Assembly (NCBI RefSeq): GCF_005281615.1
Contig: NZ_SZZM01000001.1
Span: forward strand, 919,001 to 983,000
Length of the DNA stretch: 64,000 nt
Origin: Rhodoligotrophos defluvii
Lineage (GTDB): Bacteria > Pseudomonadota > Alphaproteobacteria > Rhizobiales > Im1
Reading direction: 5' to 3'
Shown: positions 11,859 to 21,113 of the stretch, piece by piece
How the letters are laid out: the number at the start of each line of letters is the position of its first letter
Numbering within the stretch: position 1 is the first letter of the stretch
The notes under the pieces: model-generated
Databases searched by the model: none
The model's input: the letters and a program-made list of their open reading frames with translations, nothing else
Told to the model about the DNA's origin: nothing
Translations under genes and position numbers: made by a program

Positions 11859-12671
11859 ATGACTGCGATGAGACTTGCCATCGCCGGAGCCGGCGGCCGC
11901 ATGGGGCGCGCGCTCACACGGCTCGTACACGAGATGGAAGGCTGCGAGGTGGCCGGCGGCCTCGAGGCACCCGGCTCCCCGTTTGTGGGGGCCGACATGG
12001 GCCAGCTGGCTGGCCTGGGAGAGATCGGCGTCGCCGTGCAGGATGATCCCTTGCCGCTGTTTACCCATATCGACGGCGTGATAGACTTCACGACCCCCAG
12101 CGCGTCCTTGGGCCTGGCCGAGCTTGCCGCGCAAGCTCGTATTGTCCATGTGATCGGCACCACCGGCTTCAGTGCCGAAGATGACAGGAAGATCGCCGCG
12201 GCGGCCCGGCATGCGACCATCGTCAAGTCAGGCAATATGAGCCTGGGGGTTAACCTGCTGGCAGCCATGGTGCGAAAAGTGGCCGCCGCCCTCGACCAGA
12301 GCTTCGACATCGAGGTGGTCGAGATGCATCACCGCAACAAGGTGGATGCCCCGTCGGGAACGGCGCTGCTTCTGGGCGAGGCCGCCGCCGAAGGGCGCAA
12401 CGTCAAGCTCAGCGACGCCGCCGTGAGGGTCCGCGACGGCCATACCGGCCCACGCCAGCGCGGCACCATCGGCTTTGCCACATTGCGTGGCGGCAGCGTT
12501 ATCGGTGAGCATACCGTCATCTTCGCCGGCGATGGTGAACGGATTGAGCTCGGGCATCGGGCGGAGACGCGCGACGTCTTTGCCCGTGGCGCGGTCAAGG
12601 CGGCGCTTTGGGCCCGCGGCCGCAAGCCGGGACTTTATACGATGGTCGATGTGCTCGGCCTCAATGATTGA
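11859..12671 (+). CDS. dapB: 4-hydroxy-tetrahydrodipicolinate reductase
   Basis: NAD(P)H-dependent step of the diaminopimelate/lysine pathway. The N-terminal Rossmann motif is AGAGGRMGR, and VIDFTTPSA and VIGTTGF mark the cofactor domain. The signature [16 protein letters not shown] carries the catalytic His pair and Lys. [15 protein letters not shown] closes the protein. At 270 residues it is of normal length. Several ATGs are in frame (11853, 11856, 11859). The one at 11859 has GAGGG six bases upstream and gives the usual short N-terminus. It is followed after 13 bases by gpmA, probably in one transcript. Confidence 0.95.
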   Translation: MTAMRLAIAGAGGRMGRALTRLVHEMEGCEVAGGLEAPGSPFVGADMGQLAGLGEIGVAVQDDPLPLFTHIDGVIDFTTPSASLGLAELAAQARIVHVIGTTGFSAEDDRKIAAAARHATIVKSGNMSLGVNLLAAMVRKVAAALDQSFDIEVVEMHHRNKVDAPSGTALLLGEAAAEGRNVKLSDAAVRVRDGHTGPRQRGTIGFATLRGGSVIGEHTVIFAGDGERIELGHRAETRDVFARGAVKAALWARGRKPGLYTMVDVLGLND

Positions 12672-12684
12672 GTGAGGGCGTTTG

Positions 12685-13305
12685 ATGGACAATCTACTGG
12701 TTCTCGTGCGACACGGGCAGAGCGAGTGGAATTTGAAGAATTTATTTACCGGCTGGGCCGATCCGGACCTCACGCCCCTGGGCGAGGAAGAGGCTGACAA
12801 GGCCGGCGAACGGCTCAAGGCGCTGGGATTGTCCTTCGATATTGCCTTCACCAGCGCGCTCACTCGAGCCCAGCATACGCTTTCCCGCATCCTGAAGGTG
12901 CTGGGCCAGGAGAACCTGCCGATCCAACGCGATCAGGCGCTGAATGAGCGCGATTACGGCGATCTCACCGGCCTCAACAAGGATGAGGCGCGCGCCCGCT
13001 GGGGCAAGGAGCAAGTCTTCCTGTGGCGTCGGTCCTATGACGTCCCGCCGCCGGGCGGTGAGAGCCTGAAGGATACGGCAGCGCGAGTCGTCCCCTATTT
13101 TCAGAACAACATCGTACCCCAGCTGAGGCAGGGCAAACGTGTGCTCGTCGTCGCCCACGGCAATTCCCTGCGTGCCCTCATCATGCATCTTGAGGATCTG
13201 CCGGGCGAGGAGATCGCCCTTCGCGAGCTCGCAACCGGCGCGCCGATCATCTACCGGCTCGATGGCGATATGAAGGTCAGCAGCCGCGAGGAACCGGTCG
13301 CCTGA
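12685..13305 (+). CDS. gpmA: 2,3-bisphosphoglycerate-dependent phosphoglycerate mutase
   Basis: Interconverts 3- and 2-phosphoglycerate in glycolysis and gluconeogenesis. The histidine phosphatase core is complete: [10 protein letters not shown] (phosphohistidine), [23 protein letters not shown] and [16 protein letters not shown]. The protein has 206 residues, the short form usual in alphaproteobacteria. The ATG follows GTGAGGG with a good spacing; a TTG three bases earlier is in frame but less likely. It is tightly spaced after dapB. Confidence 0.95.
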   Translation: MDNLLVLVRHGQSEWNLKNLFTGWADPDLTPLGEEEADKAGERLKALGLSFDIAFTSALTRAQHTLSRILKVLGQENLPIQRDQALNERDYGDLTGLNKDEARARWGKEQVFLWRRSYDVPPPGGESLKDTAARVVPYFQNNIVPQLRQGKRVLVVAHGNSLRALIMHLEDLPGEEIALRELATGAPIIYRLDGDMKVSSREEPVA

Positions 13306-13379
13306 TCGCCTGCCCCGTCTGCGCCTTCCCTCGAGGGCCATACGGAACAGCTCGCGCAACCGATGGTCCGAAGGACGCC

Positions 13380-14021
13380 CTACCCTGCGCCTCCGGCCCG
13401 TGTAAGCTCGGCCTCCCAGCTGAGCATCGCGCGCTTGCGGTCGAGACCCCAATGATAGCCGCAGAGCCCGCCTCCTTTACCGATCACCCGATGGCAGGGC
13501 ACCACGAAGGAGATGGGGTTGCGGCCGACCGCTGCGCCCACCGCGCGCGATGCGCTGGGCTTGCCGAGCGCCATGGCGATTGACGAGTAGTTGGTGGTCT
13601 CGCCGACGGGGATCTTGAGGAGCTCCTCCCAGACCTGCACGTGGAAAGCAGTGCCGATCAGCACCACGTTGAGCGGGTTTGTCTCCCGCCATTGCTCTGG
13701 ATCGAACACCCGGCCGACATAGGTTTCGGTTGCGGACGAATCTTCGATGAACCGCGCCTGCGGCCATCGCCGCGTAATGTCGTTCAATGCAGCGTCGCGC
13801 CCATCTTCGTCAGTGAAGCCAAGGGCGGACAGTCCGCCACCGGTTGCGACGAATAAGCCCATCCCAAACGGCGTGGGGTGAAAGCCATAGCTCATCGTCA
13901 GCCCGGTGCCCCGCGCCCCATGGAGCGTGGGCGCCACGATATCATGCGTCACGAACAGGTCTCGCGGGCGATCCTGCTCGAATAGGGATCCGGTGCGGCT
14001 CAAGGCGTGAGCGGTGGGCAT
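13380..14021 (-). CDS. ogt: Methylated-DNA--protein-cysteine methyltransferase (Ogt / Ada C-terminal type)
   Basis: Suicide repair protein that takes the alkyl group from O6-alkylguanine. The acceptor cysteine lies in VPCHRVIGKGG near residue 180, and the winged-helix region includes SYSSIA-like NYSSIAMALGKPSASRAVG. The N-terminal part GLTMSYGFHPTPFGMGLF resembles the section of Ada just before its methyltransferase domain. However, there is no AraC-type helix-turn-helix, so this looks like the catalytic half of an Ada-like protein rather than a full regulator. A good site, AAGGACAG, precedes the ATG. It converges on gpmA. Length: 213 residues. Confidence 0.9.
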   Translation of the reverse strand: MPTAHALSRTGSLFEQDRPRDLFVTHDIVAPTLHGARGTGLTMSYGFHPTPFGMGLFVATGGGLSALGFTDEDGRDAALNDITRRWPQARFIEDSSATETYVGRVFDPEQWRETNPLNVVLIGTAFHVQVWEELLKIPVGETTNYSSIAMALGKPSASRAVGAAVGRNPISFVVPCHRVIGKGGGLCGYHWGLDRKRAMLSWEAELTRAGGAG

Positions 14022-14108
14022 GGTCTGTCCTTCGACGAACTCAATGTGCGCTCACTCTGCGGGATGCAGACCAGCTTGGCTATCCGGAATTTGCGCCTCA
14101 AATGGGGC

Positions 14109-14630
14109 TCACGCCGGCTGAGGCACGGAGACCATGCCGCCCCGCAGCGCCGCCTTCAGGGCCCCGGCGAAATCGCGCCGTTCCTGCGGGGAGAGGAACG
14201 AGCCGATTTCAAGCCGCGCACCATGCGAGGTAAGATACAGTGGCCCACAGGTCTCCAGCACTTCGTTCTCGACCAGCTCGACCCGCACCCAATACGGGAT
14301 GAACCGGAATTCTTTCGTCGGCTCTCTAGGAAACACCTTGCGTACGACAAGGGCGGTATCGGTAATATCGACCTGCTCATGCATGGTGCCGTCCTGGTAG
14401 TTGCGACGGAAAGCCCAATAGAGCAGCGCCACGTCCAGGCCGAAAAAACCGAAGACAGGCCAAGCACCCATGACCAGGAAGCCGGTGCCAACGACCGCGC
14501 TGACCCCGCCGAAGAACAGCATCAGCAACAGAAAGCCGCGCTGGCTGAGCGAGCGGTGGGGCGTGAGGATGGCCGAGAAGCGGATGGCTTCGCCTGGGGT
14601 GCTGCCCGTCTGTATTGCATGGTCGGACAT
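14109..14630 (-). CDS. DUF2244 integral membrane protein
   Basis: Small inner-membrane protein of unknown function. It has two closely spaced hydrophobic helices (FLLLMLFFGGVSAVVGTGF and WPVFGFFGLDVALLYWAF) after a short cytosolic LTPHRSLS segment, then a beta-rich soluble tail with TSHGARLEIGSFLSPQER. This is the DUF2244 pattern, which in some relatives occurs with cytochrome oxidase genes. The start is uncertain: the frame opens at 14687, but MSDHAIQTG (14630) gives the usual N-terminus. It is divergent from nth; ogt follows downstream in the same direction. Confidence 0.8.
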   Translation of the reverse strand: MSDHAIQTGSTPGEAIRFSAILTPHRSLSQRGFLLLMLFFGGVSAVVGTGFLVMGAWPVFGFFGLDVALLYWAFRRNYQDGTMHEQVDITDTALVVRKVFPREPTKEFRFIPYWVRVELVENEVLETCGPLYLTSHGARLEIGSFLSPQERRDFAGALKAALRGGMVSVPQPA

Positions 14631-14716
14631 GTCAATCTCGCTCGCCTGCCGCTCGGCCTGTTGACGGTGCATGGCTCCGCCCTTCATAAAGTGCGCCAGG
14701 CCGGTGGAGTGTTCCC

Positions 14717-15436
14717 TTGCGTTCTCCTCGCATCAAAACAAAGCGGCGTCTCGATGCGCACGACATCGAGGAAATTTTCGCCCGATTCGAGCGCCTTGCG
14801 CCGGAGCCGCGCGGCGAGCTCGATTATATCAATCATTTCACGCTGCTGGTTGCCGTTGTCTTGTCGGCCCAGGCGACTGATGCCGGCGTGAACAAGGCAA
14901 CACGCCCCCTTTTCCAGGTCGCCGACACTCCGGAGAAGATGGTGGCGCTCGGGGAAGAAGGCCTCATTTCCTATATTAGGACGATCGGCCTTTACCGCAA
15001 CAAGGCGAAGAATGTGATCGCCCTGTCGCGCATGCTGATCGATGAGCATGGCGGGAAGGTGCCCCGTGACCGGGAAGCCTTGGAACGGCTTCCGGGCGTT
15101 GGCCGCAAGACGGCCAATGTGGTCTTGAACACGGCCTTCGACGAGCCGACCATCGCGGTCGATACCCACCTGTTCCGGGTCGCCAACCGCACCGGCCTCG
15201 CGCCGGGTAAGACACCGCTCGATGTGGAACAGAAGCTCAATCGGGTCGTGCCCGAGCAATACAAGCGGCGAGCCCATCACTGGCTGATCCTGCACGGACG
15301 TTACATCTGCAAGGCACGCAAGCCCGAATGCCCCCGCTGCCCGATCAACGACATCTGCCTGTTTCCGGACAAGACCGGCCTTGGCGCTGCCCCCGCCGAC
15401 GAGCCTGCCGCCGCTACAGGGAGCCTCGCTTCCTGA
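14717..15436 (+). CDS. nth: Endonuclease III
   Basis: Bifunctional DNA glycosylase/AP lyase for oxidised pyrimidines. The helix-hairpin-helix LPGVGRKTANVV carries the catalytic Lys, and the active-site Asp is in AVDTHLFRVANR. The iron-sulfur loop CX6CX2CX5C (CKARKPECPRCPINDIC) is complete. It is 239 residues long. The start is TTG at 14717, seven bases after GGAGT. The 3' end overlaps the convergent membrane-protein gene by 23 bases. Confidence 0.95.
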   Translation: MRSPRIKTKRRLDAHDIEEIFARFERLAPEPRGELDYINHFTLLVAVVLSAQATDAGVNKATRPLFQVADTPEKMVALGEEGLISYIRTIGLYRNKAKNVIALSRMLIDEHGGKVPRDREALERLPGVGRKTANVVLNTAFDEPTIAVDTHLFRVANRTGLAPGKTPLDVEQKLNRVVPEQYKRRAHHWLILHGRYICKARKPECPRCPINDICLFPDKTGLGAAPADEPAAATGSLAS

Positions 15437-16079
15437 TCTGCTTGTAGATATGCACCATGTAGGCGGTGGCGAATAGCGGCACGATGAGGTTGGCCAGCGG
15501 CACGAGCGCCAGCAGCGCCGGAATGAAGCCGGCCGCGAGCACTCTGTGGCTGTTCTCGCGACGGAGCAGGCGGGCCTCTTCCACCGGCATGTGCCGCATG
15601 GCGATCATCTCGAAGAACTCTCGGCCGAGCAGATAGGCGTTGGCGAGAAGCGCAGCCAGAACGCCTATCCCCAAGAACAAGGTCGGCAGCAGCAGCAGGT
15701 TGATCGCCAGCACCAGGAGCCCGAACTGGAGGGCCGTTATGATCGCTTTCGAGAGCGGCAGCTCCCGGCCGACCGGATCGTTCGGGTAATGCTTGCGCTC
15801 GACCATCTCCGCCACCCCATCGAGAAACAGGCCGGCAAACAGCGCCGTCACCGGCGCGATCAGCAAAATGGCGAGCGCAATCAGCCCGAGCCCGGCCACC
15901 ACGGTGATGATCGTGTTGGCCCAGGCCCACGGCAGGAGCGTCAGGCTGTCCACCACGACCTCGATGACCACCCATAGCCCCACCAGCAGCAGGATGGTCA
16001 GGCCCAGCGATTTCCAGAGCACCTTCCTGAAGGGTGGCGAGAGAACGTCGGAAAGCGCCTTGAGCGCCGCACTGATCAT
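15414..16079 (-). CDS. EI24/CysZ-like membrane protein
   Basis: Inner-membrane protein of the EI24 domain family, which includes the sulfate transporter CysZ. The 221 residues contain four to five long hydrophobic segments (LTILLLVGLWVVIEVVV, IITVVAGLGLIALAILLIAP, LQFGLLVLAINLLLLPTLFLG, AGFIPALLALVPLANLIVP). A connecting segment, ANAYLLGREFFEMIA, is typical of this family. The frame continues upstream to 16151, but the ATG at 16079 gives the normal N-terminus. No sulfur-assimilation genes are adjacent, so a sulfate role is not supported by context. It overlaps the end of nth. Confidence 0.8.
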   Translation of the reverse strand: MISAALKALSDVLSPPFRKVLWKSLGLTILLLVGLWVVIEVVVDSLTLLPWAWANTIITVVAGLGLIALAILLIAPVTALFAGLFLDGVAEMVERKHYPNDPVGRELPLSKAIITALQFGLLVLAINLLLLPTLFLGIGVLAALLANAYLLGREFFEMIAMRHMPVEEARLLRRENSHRVLAAGFIPALLALVPLANLIVPLFATAYMVHIYKQIRKRGSL

Positions 16080-16175
16080 GGATAGGTTTCCACCTGCCCG
16101 TAAACTGCCGGTGGGGTGACTTACTGCCTTCAGCCGATCGCGGCAAGCCATCCCGGCACACTCTCAGGATAGCCC

Positions 16176-17174
16176 ATGACCTCGATGAAGCTCGACGTTC
16201 TCGGTATAGGCAATGCCATTGTGGATGTGCTTAGCCGGACGGATGACGAGTTTCTTGCAACTCACCAGCTCTCGAAAGGGGCTATGCGGCTGATCGACGA
16301 ACCGACGGCCCATACTCTCTATGCAGATATGGGCCCCGGCACGGAGGTTTCGGGCGGGTCTGCCGCCAACACCATTGCTGGCGTTGCATCTTTCGGCGGG
16401 CGCGCCGCCTTCATAGGCAAGGTGCGCAACGACCAGCTGGGCGAAGTATTCGGTCATGACATCCGTGCCCACGGCGTGGAATATGCAACCTCCATGGCCA
16501 CCTCGGGGGCTGCAACCGCGCGCTGCCTCATTCTGGTGACGCCCGATGGCGAACGCACCATGAACACCTTCCTCGGCGCCAGCATCGGGCTTGCGCCGGT
16601 CGATGTCGAGCCGCAGCTCGTCGAGCGCGCGGCTGTTACCTACCTCGAAGGCTATCTCTGGGATCCGGAGAACGCGAAGCAGGCCTTCGTCAAGGCCGCG
16701 GGCCTTGCACGGGCGGCGGGGAATAAGGTTGCCCTGAGCCTGTCCGATGCTTTCTGCGTGGAGCGTCACCGCGAGAGCTTCCGCGAATTGGTACACAGCC
16801 AGGTGGACATCCTCTTTGCGAACGAGGTGGAGATCATGTCGCTCTACCAGACCCCGAGCTTCGAGGAGGCGCTTGCCGCGGCCCGGCATGATTGCCCTCT
16901 CGTCGTGCTGACCCGGAGCGAAAAGGGCTGTGTCATCGCTGAAGGGGCAGCCGAGGCGGTGGCCGTCCCAGCGCATCCGGTAGAGCGGGTGGTGGACACG
17001 ACTGGTGCCGGCGACCTCTTCGCGGCCGGCTTTCTCTATGGCTTTACCCGGGGCATGGCCCATGCCGCGTCAGCCACCCTCGGCACGCTGGCCGCAGCCG
17101 AGGTCATCAGCCATATCGGCGCTCGTCCGGAAGAGAACCTGGCCGACTTGGCCAAGCGGCTCCACGTCATCTGA
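16176..17174 (+). CDS. PfkB-family carbohydrate kinase, adenosine-kinase type
   Basis: Ribokinase-fold ATP-dependent sugar or nucleoside kinase. At 332 residues, it starts KLDVLGIGNAIVDVL. The substrate loop GGSAANTIAGVASFGG and the PfkB signature 2 DTTGAGDLFAAGFLYGF are present, with the Asp of GAGD as catalytic base. Overall layout and length resemble the bacterial adenosine-kinase-like group more than fructokinases, but the substrate is not proven. AGGA sits six bases before the ATG. It is divergent from the CysZ-like gene and converges on the chloride channel gene, with a 28-base gap. Confidence 0.85.
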   Translation: MTSMKLDVLGIGNAIVDVLSRTDDEFLATHQLSKGAMRLIDEPTAHTLYADMGPGTEVSGGSAANTIAGVASFGGRAAFIGKVRNDQLGEVFGHDIRAHGVEYATSMATSGAATARCLILVTPDGERTMNTFLGASIGLAPVDVEPQLVERAAVTYLEGYLWDPENAKQAFVKAAGLARAAGNKVALSLSDAFCVERHRESFRELVHSQVDILFANEVEIMSLYQTPSFEEALAAARHDCPLVVLTRSEKGCVIAEGAAEAVAVPAHPVERVVDTTGAGDLFAAGFLYGFTRGMAHAASATLGTLAAAEVISHIGARPEENLADLAKRLHVI

Positions 17175-17202
17175 GGATCGCGTCCCGCCCACCGCGGCGG
17201 AT

Positions 17203-19020
17203 TTACGTATCGCCCGCCAAGTTGCGTCGAGCCTTTTCCAGCTCTTCCGTATAGCGCCGCAGGGTGTGCGCCTCGGTGAGCAGCCCCACGACCTTGCGGG
17301 TTGTGTTGCCGTCGATCACCGCAAGGGCTTCGCTCTCCGTCTCGTCGAAGCGCTGGGCGGCTTCCTTGATGTTCATCCAGGGCAGGAGAGCGGCATCCTT
17401 GTAGCGCAGTATGGAGGCTATGGGCTTCGCGGCCGCGCTCGCCTCATCGGCCCCGGCCAGTGTCTCGCTGTGGGCATCGGCAACCAGCACGATGCCGCTA
17501 TAGCGCCCCTCTCCATCCACAGCCACCACCCTCTGGGTCGAGCCCAGCGGAAATTCCTGGCGAAACTGGGCAACCGGCATGCTGTCCGGTACGGTCCGCA
17601 CGTCATGCCGCATGAGGCGGCGCACGGTCAGATCGAACATCCAGCCGATGTCGAGCGCGCTGCGAATCGCCTCGCCCCGCAGGTGAAACCGCCAGGTTGC
17701 AAAGGAATAGCCGAAAGTACGCCGCACCGTGAGCGACGATACGACGGCCGTGCACAGCACGCCGATGGTCAGGGGCAGGTTGTTGGTCATCTCGAGCGCA
17801 AGCAAGGTCATGGTCAATGGCCCGCCGACAATGGCCACGGCGAGCCCCGTCATGGCGATGACCGCGGCGATCTGCGGGTCCGGCGCCAGTTCTGGCGCGA
17901 TCAGCACGAGAAGCGCCGTGTAGGCTTTGCCGAGAAGTGCCCCAAGAAACAGGGACGCGAAGAACAATCCGCCGCGGAACCCCGAACCAAGCGAGATCGC
18001 CGCTGCGATCGCCTTGAGCACCAGCAGGAACAGGATGGCCTGAAGCTCCGGCAGGTTGTCCTGCAGAATGATGGTGATGGCCCCGTGACCGGAAGCCAGT
18101 ATGCGCGGGGTCAGCATGGCCAACCCACCGATCGCCAGTCCCCCGAGGGCGGGCCGCAACCACGATGGAATCCGGCTGGCCTTGAACAGGCTTTCAACGC
18201 CGGTCACCCCGCGCATGATCACGATGCCGGCACCGGCGCTGATCAGCCCCAGCACAACGAGATTGACGATCGCGGTCCGCCCGAGATCGACACTGGAGGC
18301 AAGGCTGGTGGCCATTTCGACCATGTGACCGGGCGGAAGCAGGAGCTGTGCGGTCACGACGCCGCAGATCGAAGCAAGGCCGATGGGCGCGAGGGACGCC
18401 AGCGTATAGGTGCCGATGATCAGTTCGAAAGCGTAGAAGGCGCCGGCCAACGGCGCGTTGAACGCAGCGCCGATCGCGCCGGCCGCGCCGCAGCCAACGA
18501 GGATGCGCAAATCGTTGCGCCGAAGCCGGAACGCCTCGCCCAGCTTCGAAGCTGCGCTTGCCCCGATCTGGGTATAGCCGGCTTCGAGGCCGACCGAAGC
18601 GCCGAAGCCGTTTGAAATCATGGTTTGCACGGCGATATAGGCGCTGTCGACGAACGACATCTTGCCGCCCCGCAATGCGTTGGCTTCGATCGGGTCGACC
18701 GGGCTGCCGGTCCGGTAGCGCCTATGGACTGAGGTAACCGCCACCAACAACAGGCCGCCAAGGGTGGGCATGAACATGAACCAGCTGGTGGGCAGGCTGT
18801 CGACGGCGCTGAGCCGTTGGCTCGAGCTGATGCCGAACAGCACTTCGTGCAGCCATTGCGTGATGAGCGACATCCAGACGACGAGCACGCCGGCGCACAT
18901 GCCGGCGACGCAGCCGAGCACCGCAAGCCAAACCTCGCTGCGCCGAACCAGTGCACGCAGAGTGCTCGGGGCGAGTGCGAAACGATCGATGATCGGCAGG
19001 CCTTGCGCTTCGGTCGACAT
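17203..19020 (-). CDS. ClC-family chloride channel/transporter with C-terminal CBS region
   Basis: Membrane chloride channel or H+/Cl- exchanger. The 605 residues have about ten hydrophobic helices and the ClC elements GASVGLEAGYTQIGAS (the conserved gating Glu position), GAAGAIGAAFNAPLAGAFYAFE and GSGFRGGLFFASLFLGALLG. After residue 450 a soluble part follows with two CBS-like units (VRRLMRHDVRTVPDSMPVAQF and ALAVIDGNTTRKVVGLLTEAH), probably a regulatory nucleotide-binding module. The frame opens at 19080, but MSTEAQGLPII (19020) is a better start. Helix N-terminal motif GREGP is relaxed to GLEAG, so transport type is uncertain. Confidence 0.88.
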   Translation of the reverse strand: MSTEAQGLPIIDRFALAPSTLRALVRRSEVWLAVLGCVAGMCAGVLVVWMSLITQWLHEVLFGISSSQRLSAVDSLPTSWFMFMPTLGGLLLVAVTSVHRRYRTGSPVDPIEANALRGGKMSFVDSAYIAVQTMISNGFGASVGLEAGYTQIGASAASKLGEAFRLRRNDLRILVGCGAAGAIGAAFNAPLAGAFYAFELIIGTYTLASLAPIGLASICGVVTAQLLLPPGHMVEMATSLASSVDLGRTAIVNLVVLGLISAGAGIVIMRGVTGVESLFKASRIPSWLRPALGGLAIGGLAMLTPRILASGHGAITIILQDNLPELQAILFLLVLKAIAAAISLGSGFRGGLFFASLFLGALLGKAYTALLVLIAPELAPDPQIAAVIAMTGLAVAIVGGPLTMTLLALEMTNNLPLTIGVLCTAVVSSLTVRRTFGYSFATWRFHLRGEAIRSALDIGWMFDLTVRRLMRHDVRTVPDSMPVAQFRQEFPLGSTQRVVAVDGEGRYSGIVLVADAHSETLAGADEASAAAKPIASILRYKDAALLPWMNIKEAAQRFDETESEALAVIDGNTTRKVVGLLTEAHTLRRYTEELEKARRNLAGDT

Positions 19021-19158
19021 GAGGTGAATGGCTGGCAAGCAGTCGCAACGGCAGTTTGCCCTACCGTAACCGTGAAGCATGAAGCTTGTCGCGCCTCATC
19101 CTACCTACAGCACGATCCTGAAAGACACGCGCGACAGAACGGAACGGCAATGGGCGGA

Positions 19159-19710
19159 TCAGGCCTCGCGCCTCAGCTGCTCCACCGCCTGCTCCAGCGA
19201 ATCGAATCGCCGCCAGCCCGTTGCGGTCTGCACGTCGACAATGCCGTTGTCGTATTCGATGAAGTGGTGTCCTTCGATGTCACCCTCTTGGACCACCTGC
19301 GCAAATCCCCCACTCTCGTCGACGTCTTCGGTGCTGGGCTCGCTTTGTCGCGCCTTGCCGAGGAGAGATCCGCTGCTGCTGCCGACGCTCCGGGCGGAGC
19401 CGGCCAGCGGTTCAGAAGCCACGGGGGCCAACGGCGCCGTCGACAGGTCCTGCTCGTCCCGGTCGAAGTCGTGGATCAACCGGATGATCTTGGAGGCAGC
19501 GAACGCGATCGCGCCAAGCGTCATCAGGAGATAGCCCAGGAGGATGATCTGCTCGACCGTCGCCAGCCGCATGCCGTCGACCGTCGGGTTGGATGGCAGA
19601 TAGGGCAGACCGCTGGCTGGCGCCGAAGCTTCCAGCCCGAACCCGGTCAGCAGCACGCCCCATCCGCCGAGGCTGATCAGCGCCCCAAGGACAAGCAAAG
19701 CGATTCCCAT
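19159..19710 (-). CDS. Hypothetical two-helix membrane protein
   Basis: A 183-residue protein with two hydrophobic segments (MGIALLVLGALISLGGWGV at the very N-terminus and QIILLGYLLMTLGAIAFAA near 55-72). A Ser/Ala/Glu-rich linker follows, then a short C-terminal module HHFIEYDNGIVDVQTATGWRRF. That last part looks like a small beta unit acting on the cytosolic side. I do not recognise the family. Codon use matches the genome, and the frame is flanked by same-strand genes on both sides (ClC downstream, binding protein upstream). Confidence 0.6.
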   Translation of the reverse strand: MGIALLVLGALISLGGWGVLLTGFGLEASAPASGLPYLPSNPTVDGMRLATVEQIILLGYLLMTLGAIAFAASKIIRLIHDFDRDEQDLSTAPLAPVASEPLAGSARSVGSSSGSLLGKARQSEPSTEDVDESGGFAQVVQEGDIEGHHFIEYDNGIVDVQTATGWRRFDSLEQAVEQLRREA

Positions 19711-19925
19711 CCGCGAACTCCCTGTGATGGCTGTGTCGGCGTCTCGCCTCTCCTACAGCCTGTATGCCAATTACACCCTCCACCACAAGAGACGGTAGCA
19801 TGTCCGATCCGCAACGAGAGCGCGGGGCCAACATTGCTCAGCCGATTTTCGTCCCGCGTTACAGGGCCGCATCATCCCGGTTGCCCCAGCCCCATAGGTG
19901 GTTTCTCGGGGCGAGTCATCCCGGT

Positions 19926-20996
19926 CTAATAGAGATTCGCCGGAAAGTATTTCCGAAGCAGCATGTCATAGGTGCCATTCGCCTTGAGCTGGTCCATGGC
20001 ATATTCGAAGCCATTGCGCAGTGGCGTATCGCCACGCCTGACGGCGATGCCGGCACCCGTGCCGAAATAGCGGGCCTCCGTGAAGGCGCCGGGGGCCAGG
20101 CGGCAGCAATCCGCCGACGAGGCGCTCAGCGTCCAGAACATGAGCGTGGCGCCGTCCGCGAACACGGCGTCGACCTGGCCGGCACGGAGCGCCTCGAGCG
20201 CCTCGGAGTCTTTGGTGTAGAGCCGTACCACCGAGCGCGGAAAGAAGGCGGCCAGATAGGCCTCGTGCGCCGTGCCCCTGACCACGCCGATGCGTTTGCC
20301 AGGCAGCCCGTTGCCCTCCACCGTCTCGATCCCGGCGTCCTTGCGCACCGCGAATCGCGCCGGCAAGCGGAAATAGGGCTTGGTGAAATCCACGTTCCGC
20401 AAGGCGGCCGAGGTAATTCGCATGGATGCGATCAGTGCATCGCCCGTGCCATTCAGCAGGCTCGGCACCAACCGGTCCCAAGCAAGCCCGTTGACCGTGC
20501 ACTTCACCCGCAGCACCAGGCACATGGCACGCGCCAGGTCCACGTTGAAACCGACGAGCGCGCCCGATTCGTCATGGTAGTTGAACGGCGGGTAGTCGTT
20601 GCCCACCAGGACCTTGATCGGCTCGCGGCTGGTCAGGTCCGGCCGGGTGAGGGCGGGGTTCAGGCGCCAGATCTGCGGGGCGATGGCACTTTCTGTTCCA
20701 TCCGATGTTGGCGGCGCACCGCCCGGCTGCTCGGTCTGAGCAGTTGGCGGGCCTTGGTCCGGCGGCTCGGTCTGAGCAGTTGGCGGGCCTTGGTCCGGTG
20801 GCTCGGCCGGCCCCGCTGGTGCCGGTGCGGGCTCGGGCTCCGCAGGCGGGGTGGTCAACGCGGGCAGGCTGCCCCGCTCCACCTCCTCGCCCGGCAGCTG
20901 CGCCCAGGCATGCCACTCACCAGCCCAGGCGAGCAATATCAGCACCGCCAGCGCAAACTGTCGAACCACAGTGGATAACTCACCCATGAGCTTCAT
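19926..20996 (-). CDS. Periplasmic amino-acid-type solute-binding protein (SBP family 3)
   Basis: A secreted binding protein with a signal peptide (FALAVLILLAWAGEWHAWAQ, probable cleavage after AWA). Next is a Pro/Glu/Ala-rich linker of about 70 residues, then a family 3 solute-binding domain: VLVGNDYPPFNYHDESG, GFNVDLARAM, ALIASMRITSAALRNVDFTKPYF, and GKRIGVVRGTAHEAYL. The linker is made in part of two copies of a 12-residue unit. Neither a permease nor an ATPase gene is adjacent, so it may be a sensor-like or orphan receptor instead of a transport component. The frame opens back to 21317, but MKLMGELS (20996) starts the signal peptide. Length: 356 residues. Confidence 0.85.
   Translation of the reverse strand: MKLMGELSTVVRQFALAVLILLAWAGEWHAWAQLPGEEVERGSLPALTTPPAEPEPAPAPAGPAEPPDQGPPTAQTEPPDQGPPTAQTEQPGGAPPTSDGTESAIAPQIWRLNPALTRPDLTSREPIKVLVGNDYPPFNYHDESGALVGFNVDLARAMCLVLRVKCTVNGLAWDRLVPSLLNGTGDALIASMRITSAALRNVDFTKPYFRLPARFAVRKDAGIETVEGNGLPGKRIGVVRGTAHEAYLAAFFPRSVVRLYTKDSEALEALRAGQVDAVFADGATLMFWTLSASSADCCRLAPGAFTEARYFGTGAGIAVRRGDTPLRNGFEYAMDQLKANGTYDMLLRKYFPANLY
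20729..20800 (-). repeat. 36-bp tandem repeat (two copies) coding for the Pro-rich linker
   Basis: Two head-to-tail copies of 36 bases occupy 20729-20764 and 20765-20800, differing at very few positions, and a partial third copy begins at 20801. In the reverse-strand frame each copy encodes about QGPPTAQTEPPD. Length is a multiple of three, so the binding-protein gene stays in frame. Confidence 0.85.
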
Positions 20997-21113
20997 TTTT
21001 GCACAGCCTGGCTTTTGAGCGCCACCATTTCGTGATTTCATGCTGCCGGGGAGAGGTTCTGACCGGGGGGCGGAGCCATTACGGTCAATATCCGGCGGAT
21101 GGGCGGAAGAGAC

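Noticed and set aside
17005-18615. 536-codon open frame on the + strand opposite the ClC channel gene
   Set aside because: Shadow of a high-GC gene: no family motif, His/Gln/Arg-rich composition, and the reverse-strand ClC protein is convincing.
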